The position numbers and the translations under genes are program-made. The notes beneath the pieces are model-generated. The model saw nothing but the letters and a program-made list of their open reading frames with translations, did no database searches and had not been told where the DNA came from. Below, one piece after another: positions 44,801 to 54,800 of a DNA stretch of 64,000 nt. The stretch is from Limnomonas spitsbergensis (taxonomy: Eukaryota > Chlorophyta > Chlorophyceae > Chlamydomonadales), in the NCBI GenBank assembly GCA_037349105.1, contig JAYJMM010000103.1, forward strand, positions 2,356,001 to 2,420,000, given 5' to 3'. The stretch's first letter is position 1. Every line of letters starts with the position of its first letter.

Positions 44801-45610
44801 CAATGTGGCGCTGGTCTGACAGCGTGCCAGGGATCATCAAACTATACCACAGCATGCTTGGGAGGGTGCCTGGTCATGTTGGACCCTGAAAAACAATGCA
44901 CATCCCGCTGCGCCACAGCTCAGCCTACCGCAGCATGGGCGGGTGGGTTGTTGCATGCTCATATGGGCGCGTAGCAAACAACAGCTGCTGGTGCTGTAAT
45001 CAAATCATGGGTGTATGGGTGCATGGACACGCTGGACAACACATGCTGGCGCACTGCTGTATCCAAACCTACCGCCCTCTCCGATCATGCGCTTGATGCG
45101 AATGGCCTCTCCTGTGTCGTCGTCCAGCAAGATGGGTTGAGACTCGCTTGCCAGGCCAGAGGTGCTCTGCTGGATAATGTAGCTGCAGTTGCTGATGGCA
45201 GACAGTGTGCGCCTGACTTGTGGCGACAGCATCCCTGAGCTCGAGTCCACAAGATGCTCTATTGGGAAGTTGTTGTTTTCATGCTCTTGGCCGCTGATGC
45301 TGGCCGCGACAAGAGCTTCTACGAAGCTGTCCTTGGAGCCATGCACGATAGAGTTGGCGGTGCGCAAAACCAGCCCAGAGTCCTCGCGGAACAGAGAAAA
45401 TGAGTACCGGTATCCAGTAGCTGTGGGGGCTTCGAAGGCGGTGTCAGGCACAGTGGCTCTGGTAGAGGCTGGAGCGAGGACATGGCTGGTAGAGATCAGC
45501 GCTTCGCGAAGGATGCCTTGAGCTGGATCCTCTTTTTTTAAGTGAACGGCATCACAATCCAGCGATTCGCTGCCGTGCTGCTGCCCCTCTTTGGAATTCA
45601 AACAGCCCAT
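29806..45610 (-). CDS. Protein kinase, TKL/MAP3K-like, N-terminally acylated (11 exons)
   Basis: Exons on the minus strand: 45610-45073, 42506-42382, 41925-41794, 39966-39664, 38891-38853, 37365-37302, 35828-35753, 35490-35468, 32046-31967, 31016-30937, 30436-29806. All junctions are GT-AG with matching phase; 2091 nt gives 696 residues. MGCLNSKE at the start is a myristoylation/palmitoylation signature, so membrane attachment is likely. Kinase landmarks: glycine loop GEGGYG (around 180), VAVK with Lys197, E223 in helix C, hinge MEYCSLG (276-282), catalytic HGDLK (375-379, Asp377), Asn382, DFG (401-403), MGTVTHQPPELL, DIFSLG (441-446), and ERCWSEDPIARP (493-504). All catalytic residues are present; Gly replaces Arg of HRD. 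The last exon continues about 190 residues as a Ser/Pro-rich tail and could end earlier if spliced. The substrate is unknown. Confidence 0.9.
30440..30860. repeat. Minisatellite in kinase intron 10
   Basis: Seven to nine imperfect units of about 45-60 bp carry GTGTGGCAGACAGGTNCCAA and CTGCCATAGTATGG-like parts. They fill the intron between the exons ending at 30937 and starting at 30436 (minus strand). Confidence 0.88.
31030..31385. repeat. About 30-bp minisatellite in kinase intron 9
   Basis: About 11-12 units of GTGAGATGAAGCAGGCGTGG plus GCAAAAA, beginning beside the exon edge at 31016. Purine-rich on the + strand, so pyrimidine-rich in the sense of the kinase gene. Confidence 0.88.
31615..31745 (-). 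mobile_element. SINE-like dispersed element copy, minus orientation
   Basis: On the minus strand: GCTTCAGCTACAGCACGGGC, CAGCAGCCCCTGCAG, CAAGGTTTGGTCCGAATTGG. These match the middle and 3' landmarks (GGTTTGGTCCTAATTGG) of the copy at 40625. It lies in kinase intron 9. Confidence 0.55.
32095..34545. repeat. 2.4-kb compound minisatellite in kinase intron 8
   Basis: Two related domains. 32095-32690 has about 30 copies of the 20-bp GTGAGTGGGCAGGCAAGCAG. 32700-34545 has about 65 copies of 24-28-bp units such as GTGGATGGGTGGGCGGGCAG plus GCTGGCAG. In the gene's sense the strand is pyrimidine-rich and starts right before the CCGTTGCAG acceptor of the exon at 32046. Proline-rich open frames of up to 384 codons run through it and are not genes. 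Confidence 0.95.
34790..35415. repeat. About 56-bp tandem repeat in kinase intron 8
   Basis: About 11 units of CCCTTTTGCCCGCAGGGAGC, GACATTCCCCTTGGCATGCA and CGAGTAGCATAATATG with few substitutions. Two older, partial units lie at 34690-34800. The array sits just downstream (sense direction) of the 23-nt micro-exon. Confidence 0.93.
35800..36010 (-). repeat. Acceptor-side copies of the kinase DFG exon start
   Basis: The true exon start (minus strand, TTGTGCAG then ATTTTGGACTGTCCCGATTC) is repeated in the upstream intron at about 35885-35925 and 35965-36005. These read CAGATTTGATCTGTCCCGAT and CAGATTTTGAGCTGTCCCGA, each followed by CCTCTC and CATGCC. They are decayed pseudo-exon starts. Confidence 0.85.
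36835..37302 (-). repeat. Donor-side copies of the kinase NVLL exon in its downstream intron
   Basis: The exon 37365-37302 ends GCCAAGCTGGCAG and GTAGGC. Five decayed copies follow in the intron (sense direction): around 37265-37200, 37170-37115, 37100-37020, 37003-36936 and 36895-36845. All keep a CTTTTGGC-GTT-AGAAAAG-like start and an AAGCTGGCAG-like end, and some keep GT(A/G)AGC/GTAGGC donors. Spacing is about 80-95 bp. Confidence 0.85.
37593..37787. mobile_element. MITE-like element, second copy of the 14369 family
   Basis: Runs from CCGTACATTTGATTCGCCTT to GGGAAGGCTAAGCAAATCTA plus CAGT. Termini are imperfect inverted repeats, and the body is collinear with 14369-14560 (GGGTACGAAAACACG, GGCTGCCCTCAGGGG, TTCATGGATCGGCCAACCCC). 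It lies in kinase intron 5. Confidence 0.75.
39975..40340. repeat. 48-bp repeat abutting the kinase hinge-exon acceptor
   Basis: About seven units of GCAAAGCACTTTTGTTAAGA, TACCGGTATTAGGGTTCAGG and GTTA. The array starts 9 bp from the acceptor of the exon at 39966. The GAGGGACAAAGCA stretch shared with that acceptor recurs in several units. Confidence 0.9.
40340..41300 (-). repeat. Pseudo-exon series: decayed copies of the kinase hinge exon start
   Basis: On the minus strand the true exon starts CCCTCGCAG, GCCAAGGTCCAATACGAGTG and GTTCATGATCATGGAGTACT. Related segments occur in the upstream intron at about 40395-40345, 40605-40575, 40930-40885, 41055-41005, 41170-41125 and 41290-41245. They keep CCCTCACAG/CCCTCGTAG-like acceptors, TACGAG-like words and GATCATGGAGAACTGCTCGC-like parts. 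Decay tends to rise with distance from the real exon. Confidence 0.85.
40625..40800 (+). mobile_element. SINE-like dispersed element, well-preserved copy
   Basis: Reads CAGCTACATGCCAGCTACAC, GGCCGCTGGCCGGAGGCCC, GCGGCCAGCCTTGCTGCTTT, GGTCACCAGTTGCAGGCTGG, TCCAGGTTTGGTCCTAATTG, TTGGCAGCCGCTGGGCGGCC. The copies at 62481 and 63547 match across this span. GGTTTGGTCC resembles a pol III B box, but tRNA ancestry is only a guess. It lies in kinase intron 3. Confidence 0.7.
41570..41750. repeat. Two-copy duplication in kinase intron 3
   Basis: TTCAGAGCGCCTACCCTGAT and a CACCAGTCC part near 41578 recur near 41699 as TTCAGAGCGCGTACCCTGCC and ACCAAGTCC, about 121 bp apart. Confidence 0.7.
43035..44665. 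repeat. 35-bp minisatellite with higher-order repeats in kinase intron 1
   Basis: About 46 copies of TGCAGGTCCATCAAGGTGCT plus TAGTGCATGCTCCCA. A specific run of variants (CGTAGTG, then CTTAGCG, TACTTAGTG, CATAAAGG, CATCATGG) recurs starting near 43286, 43672 and 43917. Offsets of 385-386 and 245 bp are 11 and 7 units, showing block duplication. Confidence 0.95.
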
Positions 45611-46605
45611 GCGACCTAGCGAGGTCCGAGGCTGCTAGCTTACGCAGGATTATGCATCGTTGATCCGCCAGGTCACTCGGTGTAGATGAGTTGCTTGCTT
45701 GTCAAACGCAGCGGAAGTTCAATACTCATTGCGCGTCTACCGGTATGTTTCCGGGGTATATTTAGCCAGGGAAGAGGCAATTCAGCTGTTCTAGTTGGGC
45801 ACACGTACAGGTTGAATGATGCGAACTCTGGCCGCGAGGGAGTGAAGGCAACAATGAAGTCGTACTGTTTGTGTGCAGAGACTGTATGGGTGCAGAGACG
45901 CACTTTCGGCAATCCAAGGATTTCGCGCGACGGAGCTGCATTCACTGTACAAAGAAGGTGGACACGATATTTCATTAACGCTGGGCGCAGCAATTGATAC
46001 TTTTGGGCACGATGACTGGGTACAAGGTGTGAATGTTATGCTCCTCGCAGCTGTCGCTCGGTTGGGCCCCAGCTGTTGGGTGGCCGATATCCGACTGTCT
46101 TTCAGCTGTGTGACAGCAGTTGAAGTCCACCGGCTGGTTGGAGTCTGTACATCACGTCATCATGACATGTCCGGTGTCCGGTAGTGTGTCCCGGCATGGT
46201 GACGTGCGCGTGCGTCCCGCCTGGGGCGCGTTCACCGACATTGATTGGATGGAATCCGATACAGGGGAACATCGCTCGGCGGCCCTAGCTACTACCCCTG
46301 CTACTACTGTGGATCCACTCCAGTTAGGACAATTTTTTCCATCGAACTCACGGCTAGGATGCATGATGACGGATTCTTGCAAGCAGCTGATCATCAGCCA
46401 CAGACGATTTCACAGTCAAGTTCAGTTATCAACACAACACGATTCGATCGTCGTGGCGCGCTTAGTATCAGTGGTGCTGTGAACACGCTCAGGGATCTCG
46501 AGCTTGTACCAGAGCTAGCTTAGTTGTACTGACCGAGTGACCGAGACGCACGATTTTGCCAGTGCCCAGCACACTTCCGCGAATTCCGACTTAATCATTT
46601 TTTTT
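45611..46605. other. Upstream region of the kinase gene
   Basis: Holds the kinase 5' flank (minus strand). Overlapping short + strand frames (45686-45997, 45873-46184, 46120-46523) show no family resemblance. No promoter element can be assigned with confidence. Confidence 0.4.
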
Positions 46606-47421
46606 GCTTACCGTACTATCACTGGTAATTGGCATCCATTATGGTCTCAAAACATGAAACCACTATGGATAAAGTGGCTTTAAAAATTAAAACGGTCGTA
46701 CCAAACCTGGATAATCGTAAAAGTCGTATTTAGTGCGAAAAAGTGTGCTTTGAACGCGCTTTCTCCTCTAAAGCAGGACGCACGCTATTAAGAGCATATA
46801 TAATGATATGAACAGATTCGTTAACGTCTTCCTCGGCGGCAGGGGCCGGCATGGATCGGCAACTGCCACCCACAGAACGCTTTACCACCTGTTTTCACCT
46901 GAGGTACAGCTAGAACAGCGGAGAGCAGCTGATGAAAGAGCAGCTATTAGAGCAGCAGAAGCAGCAGCAGAAGCAGCAGAAGCAGCAGCAGATGCAGCAG
47001 CAGCCGAAGAATCGGGCTCGCAGTATGGGTCTGATGCCGGTGACGATGCGTTTGGATGGGACGTTCCCGCACAGGGTTCTTCCCGCAAGCGCAAGGTTGA
47101 TTTTGCGAATTAGGTGATCGATCTAGCTCAGGAAGTGACGGATGCTGTTGTGGCCACTGATCTGCATTCGACTGATGCGAGGAAGCCGGCCAGCAGGCAG
47201 AAACGAAGCATCGGTGTCTTCGCCTACTGGGATGTGTGGTCTCCTTGTCTGAGATGGCTGTTTTTGACAAAAACCAATTGTAAAATGATTTTGAGAGAAA
47301 CCAAATTCGGGTTTAAAAAAATAATCTCCATGCCAATGTTGGATAAAAATAGGCTTCATTCAAGGCCAAGACATGGTACCAAAGCTAAAGAATACCAATT
47401 ACGAATGACGGTACGGTAAGC
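46606..47421 (+). mobile_element. 816-bp TIR-bounded element with an interrupted ORF
   Basis: GCTTACCGTAC (46606-46616) is the exact inverse of GTACGGTAAGC (47411-47421). The match continues inward with gaps (TCA-T-GTAATTGG-AT), giving a TIR of about 28 bp. The ends are AT-rich. The interior holds the ORF at 46808. No clear target-site duplication or transposase catalytic motif is seen, so it is probably a non-autonomous DNA transposon; the superfamily is undetermined. Confidence 0.7.
46808..47113 (+). CDS. Hypothetical 101-residue acidic protein with NLS-like end, inside the TIR element
   Basis: ATG at 46808. The middle is an Ala/Glu-rich helix (about residues 32-67) encoded by a GCAGCAGAA-type triplet run (46955-47010), followed by an acidic GSDAGDDAFGW stretch and SSRKRKVDF, a basic NLS-like motif. 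The same frame stays open past the TAG at 47111 for another 101 codons to 47419, including ASRQKRSIGVFAYW. A longer ancestral frame broken by one stop is therefore possible. The function is unknown. Confidence 0.4.
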   Translation: MNRFVNVFLGGRGRHGSATATHRTLYHLFSPEVQLEQRRAADERAAIRAAEAAAEAAEAAADAAAAEESGSQYGSDAGDDAFGWDVPAQGSSRKRKVDFAN

Positions 47422-47548
47422 ACACCCGTTCCAAAATAACAAACTGAATGTAAACGAATGCGACAAGAAATGCACTTAATCGATCAAGTTTGAGTTTGCG
47501 TAGGCCCTGATGACCTAGGCTAGTAGCCTGCCTACGCGGCATGCAGTG

Positions 47549-47621
47549 ATTGTTTTGGAAACTACCCCGGGGGCGGATAAGGTAAGAAAGTTGCGCCCCA
47601 GGAGGTAGTTCTTGAAACAAT
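47549..47621. repeat. Imperfect 27-bp foldback
   Basis: ATTGTTTTGGAAACTACCCC plus GGGGGCG on the left pairs with CGCCCCAGGAGGTAGTTCTT plus GAAACAAT on the right, with a few mismatches. An 18-nt loop holds GATAAGGTAAGAAAGTTG. Confidence 0.75.
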
Positions 47622-48304
47622 ACTAGATGTACAAAAATAACAAGAAAGTATATCGCCCAACTCGCGCCTTAGTAAGAGTTTTGCAAATGTTTGCGGTACA
47701 CATCAACTACTATACGGTATATCTTTATCGATCTCGAGTCCTGGATGGTGAGAGATAGATGGTACGAGCACCTTGACCTACTTAGAGATATTGGCATGCG
47801 GTACACGATATGGCCGTGTCAAATACAGCTTGATGGATTTTTTTCTGAACGAATGAAAAAGCTGCACGCGCGCTTGCATACGCTATTACGCTTGACCTCC
47901 TGGGCCTCATAACACCTTCTACACCTTCCGGCCATGAGTTGTGCCCATGCATCATTAACTGCGATTTGCCTGAGCGGCGCAACGCACGTTCACGCTGGTC
48001 CTATGAGTAAATACACAACAGAATGGGAGGTTGAGATACAGCATCCACGGTGCATGGAGGCTTCTAGCGCCGGATGTCCGGCGTGCTGCATGTTTTTTAA
48101 ATGCCAGCTAGGGTATGCCCAGTTTTAGACAACCTCATGCCCTCGATAAGCGCTATCTATCGGTGGCAGCAGCAGGAATCACGTAATCTATCGGTGCTTG
48201 GCAGCAGCAGGAATCTCCCTCACTGTGCTTATAGAGCTTATAGAGCTTAATTAAGAGCCCATGACTGCGCACCACTAGCACCACATTGTTCATATGTGGG
48301 TGCT

Positions 48305-48445
48305 TCTGCTACTCTTCAGCTACAACACAACCTTATGCCTGCTCGGTTTGGTGCCTTGTTGCTGGGGCCACCCGCCGTACGCCGATCAAGGTTTGGTCCC
48401 CATCTCATCGGCGCCATGGTGGCCGCCTGGCTAGCCTGGCAGCCC
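48305..48445 (+). mobile_element. SINE-like dispersed element, diverged copy
   Basis: CAGCTACAACACAACCTTAT, GGTTTGGTGCCTTGTTGCTG, GGGGCCACC, ATCAAGGTTTGGTCCCCATC and CTGGCAGCCCC follow the landmark order of the 40625 copy with many changes. Confidence 0.45.
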
Positions 48446-49158
48446 CTCAGGTGATATGGACTCGCACTAAAAAAAATGTGACGTACATGCATGCACGCAG
48501 AGTTCAATTACTGCATGACCAATGAAGAATGCACCTACCTTTATGGTGGATAAGTCCCATTGAATCGAAGGTTGCATGGCAGAGGCCCACATGAATTATG
48601 GGTCGCATGCCCGCATGGATCTCTGGGGCTCTGGGCTGCATAGATGGATGGCTGCATGGATCCCTGGGTCCCCTGGGCTGTGTGGATTTACGGTATGGGA
48701 TGCAAGGTTGCATACATTTTCATGGGCTGCATATATGAGCCAGCAAGCCCAAATTCACAAAGCATCCCCACGCACATACACCTCACGTGGCACGCATCAT
48801 ATGCATTTGTTTCTCACTGGATAAGCGCCCTCCAGACGAGTGGCATCCACTGAAGAAAAGCATCTTCCAAGCCGACGGATCCCGTGCAATGAGGCAGCAG
48901 CCCACACAACCCATCAAATAATCCATGAAGGACAAACTGTAGAGATTGGGCCACTAGACCAAAGGACCAGCTGATGATTGTGAGGCACATATGAGGTGCG
49001 ACCACTACACAAACTACCGGTAAAAAAATGCCTACTTGAAAAGAAACAGCCTCCTTCATACGGTAATAAGTATTGATTTCTCACTCAAACGATCCACGGT
49101 TTACACCAGACCTCTCTGCAGTCTGCACCAGACCTCTTTGCACCAGCAGACGATGATG

Positions 49159-49184
49159 ATGATGAGCTGATATCAGCTCATCAT
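49159..49184. repeat. 26-bp perfect palindrome
   Basis: The arms ATGATGAGCTGAT and ATCAGCTCATCAT meet at a GATATC centre with no spacer. No function is assigned. Confidence 0.8.
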
Positions 49185-49629
49185 GATGAGCATGTACGAC
49201 ATGCCGCCACGATAAGATAGCCCCATCACTTATGTATATAATACCACAACGGTTTGTAGAATCCTTTAGCTGGATAGCTAGACATGAAGTATATGAACTT
49301 CACAAGCGAGAAGCGGCGTCCAACGTGCGTGTGCGTGTCGTGACCTTGTGAACAGGGCAATAAAGCTGAGCTTTTGCATAGCCGAGGCAATTTTGGTGCA
49401 CGCAGACGTGTCTCGGTGGACGCAGACGTAAAGCCCACACATTTTGCCCCACACAACGTTGCGTATGTATCTTCGTGTCTGTCCGTGTATGTCCGTAGTA
49501 GTTTGTAGCGATTATAAGGGCCAACTAAACCCTCGCGTCCAAAACGTCAGGGTGCAGCCTCGAACGCAGAGACAAGTGACTGGTCCAACATAAAACTATA
49601 CAGCGCACCTTTACTTGTTCAATGTCTCC

Positions 49630-50060
49630 TTTTCAAAAAGCTTGGAAAGTTATGCCTTGTAATCAGGGTTCGGTGTGGCATGGCCATGCGCCGCATGTTT
49701 CATTCGCAATGAAATATCTTGTGGAGGTTTTTGGTATGGCATGGTAATTCAGTGTGCCTGTGTTCCTTTGGTGATGATGTATGAATGACAAGAAAATGGC
49801 GGAGAACTGCACAAAGCTTGGCAAGGTATGCCTTCAAATCATGTTTTGGTGGTGCGTGGCCATGTGCTTCATGTTTCACACCGCAATGTGTTGTGAAGCT
49901 CTGGGGAAGGGCATGCTAGTGCAGTGTCAATGGGTTTATGTACTGTTGATGTATGATTGGCCAGACAATAGCGGACAGCTGCGAATAAATTGGCAAGGCA
50001 TGACATGAATTGGATCACATGTGGTTTGCATGGCATGGCAACCGGATCATGGGTGTGGGT
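49630..50060 (+). repeat. About 175-bp tandem repeat, three copies
   Basis: Units carry AAGCTTGGAAAGTTATGCCT / AAGCTTGGCAAGGTATGCCT / ATTGGCAAGGCATGAC, then TGGCATGGCCATGCGCCGCA-like and GATGATGTATGAATGACAAG-like parts. The middle copy has a perfect-looking AAG/GTATG donor, so this may be another donor-anchored array. No exon could be verified here. Confidence 0.65.
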
Positions 50061-50139
50061 AGGGCCCGGAATATGTTGTTGTTTTATGATTCAGTAAGTG
50101 CTGCCTCGATGTAGCGATGCCCCTTGACAGTACGTTCCT

Positions 50140-50900
50140 GGCTCACTTTCCATCGGCACTAGGAGCGGCCGGGTCGGAAAGTTAGAGCACAATTGACCTC
50201 GCGATGTGGGCAGGCTTTCCCCCGGAATCTGCAAGGCGTAGCTTGCCGATGCTGAGCTTCTCCATGCTTTTCAAACGACTAAAGAGGCCCTTTTGAAAGA
50301 CCTAGATACTGCAATTTAGTTCGGTGCCAGGAGTGGCCGCGTCGGCAAGTTAGAGCACAATGTAGGTCGCGGACTGGGCAGGATTTCCCTGGATTCTGCA
50401 GGGTGCAGTCCTTCCGTGGCTCGCGTGCGTATAATTTAAAACAATGCTGATATACAACGCATCGAAAGCGAAAGAAAGGGTTCGTGGGACCCTGGTCGGA
50501 CCCTGCACCAGAAGAATCGCAGAACTTCCTTCTGCGCAACATTGGCCTGACGTGACAAGCCAATCGCTGCCAGGCCGTCGAGGCCCTGACGAGCAACGCG
50601 GTGCTTGATGGGACATGTACGGGCGCCAACCGCTGCGGGACAATGCGTTGGTGAGGGTGCGTAAAGAAAAAAATTCCGCTACAAGCCTTTGTGATTCGAT
50701 TTTCCACTTCACATTCATCTGACCGCGCGCTTTCTATTACCAGATGCTCGCGTGTTGTTGGTCCTAAACCCAAAACCCCAGCGCAAATCAACGCGGTGCG
50801 TGATGTGACAAGCAGCTCAACGCGGTGCGTGATGGGACTAGTACCGCTAGTACCGTCAACCGCTGGCGCAAACCCGGCGCATTAGGGTGCGTAAAGACAT
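50140..50900. repeat. Two pairs of tandem duplications
   Basis: GGCACTAGGAGCGGCCGGGT and AAGTTAGAGCACAATTGACC (about 50156) recur about 175 bp later with changes (about 50328). AACGCGGTGCTTGATGGGAC and GGGTGCGTAAAG (about 50600-50670) recur at about 50790-50900. No coding signal. Confidence 0.65.
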
Positions 50901-51289
50901 CACCCAGGTTAAACGCCTCTCACACACAACACTGCAAGTAGTTGAGGACTTCTTAGCCGCGCTTTCTCCCACCAGCTGAACAGGCAACATGCGCATGCAC
51001 AGAGTTTCCTCTTCTCTCCCGCATTCTGGCAACGATATACACCACCGGGGCGTCCGCCAATGCAGGCCAAGCCATGTGTGCAGGCAGCCGCTGCGTTGCT
51101 TCGCCAGCGCACCTGGTCCAGATCGAGCACCCTTGACGTACTCCCGGGTTATCAAACGACCAATCAGCGACGTTTTCAACGTAAGCCCGGTGGGCTCACC
51201 TCCCTGCGCTCTTTTCCACGCTCACTTACGATAAACGAGTGTAAGCGGTGCCGTTTGGAACCTCTGGAATACAGGCCGGCCATCATAAT

Positions 51290-51515
51290 TCGGGACCCGC
51301 CTTGTGCATGGCAATGCATGGCACCTGCCTCGTGCTGAACAACACATGGCACCTGCCTCTTTTTGGCAGTGTATGGCACCTGCCCCGTGCATGGCATTGC
51401 ACGGCACCTGTCTTGTGCTGGCAGTGCATAGCAGCTGCTTCATTCATGGCAGTGCATGGCATCTGCCTCCCACGCAGCAGTGCACGGCACCTGCCTCGTC
51501 CCTGATTCAGGACTA
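51290..51515. repeat. About 30-bp minisatellite
   Basis: Seven imperfect units of GCAGTGCATGGCACCTGCCT plus CGTGCTG lie upstream of the first exon placed for the 51.8-57.9 kb gene. Confidence 0.85.
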
Positions 51516-51826
51516 CCCATGCACGCATGACACTTCTGCTGCATTTTGGCCATTGCTTGCGTGCACAGTATTAAACCGCTGTTAGGATAACTGATGGGGG
51601 CTATTTTATGAGGAAGACAATCCCGCCCCTCCTCGGCCTTAACAACAGTGTCACCCTTGCGCCTCGTACACTTCCAAGCATCCCTGAATGAGCCTCATGG
51701 GCTACGATTCCTCCTATCATCGTCTAATCACAGCAGTAGTGACATCACATCTCCTACGCTTCCCACTTCCGAGTACCCCTGAATAAGGCTCATTGGCATC
51801 CAGGCCGGTCCCATTGTCCCGCACAG

Positions 51827-54800
51827 GCCGTCGCAGACTTTCGGACTGTGGGCATCTACTCTCCCATCTCGTCGGGCGAGATGGTGAAGGGCGACGAGCC
51901 GACGGAAATTGGCGCCCAATTCCGTGTGTACGGCTCGGTCAACCTCGGCCCACTGAAACTGGTGGGGAAAAAGGCCATGGCTCCACCCCCACTATGCTAG
52001 CTGCACTGACTACTGCTGAGTCAACAGCCTTTAATCATTTAGCAACTGAGTGACGGGCTGCTGAGCCATCTGCGATGAGCCACCTTTGCTAAGTGCTGCT
52101 GAGCAACCTGCGATTTGCCCCCTGCGCTGACTGCAGCTGAAGTGCCCAGCCACCTGCAATATGCCACTTGCTGTTTGCTGCTGAGCCATCAGAATGAGCT
52201 ACCTGTACAGACTTATGCTGTGCCACCCGGCACCCGCCCTTGAGCAGCTGGCCATTGAGTATCAGGCTGCTGAGCCATCTGCAACGAGCTACCTGACGCT
52301 GAGTGCTGCTGAGCCATCTATGATAAGCCACCTGTGCTGACTGCTGCTGAGCCATCTACGATATGCCACCTGTGCTGACTGCTGCTGAGCCATCTACGAT
52401 ATGCCATCTGTGCTGACTGCTGCTGAGCCATCTACGATATGCCATCTGTGCTGACTGCTGCTGAGCCATCTACGATATGCCATCTGTGCTGACTGCTGCT
52501 GAGCCATCTACGATATGCCACCTGTGCTGACTGCTGCTGAGCCATCTACGATATGCCATCTGTGCTGACTGCTGCTGAGCCATCTACGATATGCCACCTG
52601 TGCTGACTGCTGCTGAGCCATCTACGATATGCCATCTGTGCTGACTGCTACTGAGCCATCTACGATATGCCACCTGCTCGGACTGCTGCTGAGCCATCTA
52701 CGATATGCCACCTTCGCTGACTGCTGCTGATGTGCTGAGCCACCTGCGATGTGCCACTTGCTGTTTGCTGCTGAGCCATCCGCCCTTGAGCAACTGGCCA
52801 CTGAGTATCGGGCTGCTGAGCCATCTGCAATGAGCTACCTAATGCTGTGCCTCCTGCCCTTACCTGCTGCTCTCGCCCTCTAGACGGGCAATGAGGGATT
52901 CCCTGCAACGGGGAAGGATCCTGAGGACGCCCAAAATGCATTGTTGTCAGACTCTTGCCACAGGCAGGTCAGACTCTAGCCACGGGCAGGTCAGACTCTA
53001 GCCACGGGCAGGTCAGACTCTTGCCACGGGCAGGTCAGACTCCAGCCACGGGCAGGTCAGACTCTTGCCACGGGCAGGTCAGACTCTTGCCACGGGCAGG
53101 TCAGACTCTTGCCACGGGCAGGTCAGACTCTTGCCACGGGCAGGTCAGACTCTTGCCACAGGCAGCTTAGACTCTTGCCACGGGCAGGTCAGACTCTTGC
53201 CACGGGCAGGTCAGACTCTAGCCACGGGCAGGTCAGACTCTTGCCAAGGGCAGGTCAGACTCTTGCCAAGGGCAGGTCAGACTCTTGCCACGGGTAGGTC
53301 AGACTCTTGTCACGGGCAGGTCAGACTAGTGCCACGGGCAGGTCAGACTCTTGCCACGGGCAGGTCGGACTCTTGCCACGGGCAGGTCAGACTCTTGCCA
53401 CGGGCATGTCAGACTCTAGCCACGTGCAGGTCAGACTCTTGCCACGGGCAGGTCAGACTCTTGCCACGGGCAGGTCGGACTCTTGCCACGGGCAGGTCAT
53501 ACTCTTGCCACGGGCATGTCAGACTCTTGCCACGGGCAGGTCAGACTCTTGCCACGGGCAGGTCGGACTCTTGCCACGGGCAGGTCATACTCTTGCCATG
53601 AGCATGTCAGACTCTTGCCACGTGCAGGTCAGACTCTTGCCACGGGCAGGGTCGGACTCTTGCCACAGGCAGGTCAGACTCTTGCCACGGGCAGGACATA
53701 CACAAGTTGCCACCAGTCCGCTGTGCATGTGTATACGAGTGTTTGTTTATTGCTTGCACATGTATTTTATGTTCCCTCCAGTCTGCTTCTGCATCTGTTT
53801 GTGTGTGTGACCGTGGCTGTCTTTTGCTCGTTGCTTGCAGAATGTATGCACAGATGACACCCAGTCTGCATGTGCATGGCATGTGTGACTGTGAATTATA
53901 GCCGAATATGCGAATATGGCTGTAATGAGTGCTTTAGCTTCTATATACTTTTTAGGGGGGTTTTCAGCATTAAAATTAACGGCAATATTTTTTGCATTTG
54001 TATGGACGCGTGGTACATTACCACATTATCGTTATGATCAATTTATGCGACTAAGTTGGAAAGCGTATTTACCCTAAGTTTAGGTATTTTTGCTACAAAC
54101 GCTAGTTTAGATGTTATTTGCTTCTTGTTTCTTGCTTTCAGGATGGATGCACAGATCACAATCAGTCCCTCCGCGAATCTGTGTGTGACTATGACTGACC
54201 GCTGCAACTGTCTCTTGCTGGTTGTTTGCAGAATGGGTATGCAGATTACCGCCAGTCCGCCTGTGCATGGCATATGTGTCTAAAAGGGTGTGTTTGCTTC
54301 TTGTCGTTTTCCTTGCAGGATGGGTATGCAGATAACCGCCAGTCCGCCTGTGCATGGCATATGTGTCTAAAAGGGTGTGTTTGCTTCTTGTCATTTTCCT
54401 TGCAGGATGGGTATGCAGATTACCGCCAGCCCGCCTGTGCATGGCATATGTGTCTAAAAGGGTGTGTTTGCTTCTTGTCGTTTTCCTTGCAGGATGGGTA
54501 TGCAGATAACCGCCAGTCCGCCTGTGCATGGCATATGTGTCTAAAAGGGTGTGTTCGCTTCTTGTCGTTTTCCTTGCAGGATGGGTATGCAGATTACCGC
54601 CAGCCCGCCTGTGCATGGCATATGTGTCTAAAAGGGTGTGTTTGCTTCTTGTCGTTTTCCTTGCAGGATGGGTATGCAGATTACCGCCAGTCCGCCTGTG
54701 CATGGCATATGTGTCTAAAAGGGTGTGTTTGCTTCTTGTCGTTTTCCTTGCAGGATGGGTATGCAGATTACCGCCAGCCCGCCTGTGCATGGCATATGTG

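Larger units (their letters stand above)
47422..49600. other. Intergenic stretch with small foldbacks
   Basis: No gene is supported. It contains a foldback at 47549-47621, a SINE-like copy at about 48310-48445, doubled ATCTATCGGTG/GGCAGCAGCAGGAATC words at 48150-48220, and a 26-bp palindrome at 49159-49184. Confidence 0.5.

Noticed and set aside
52955..53705. Possible CRISPR array (22-bp regular repeats)
   Set aside because: Units are directly adjacent with no unique spacers, and the context is a eukaryotic intron.
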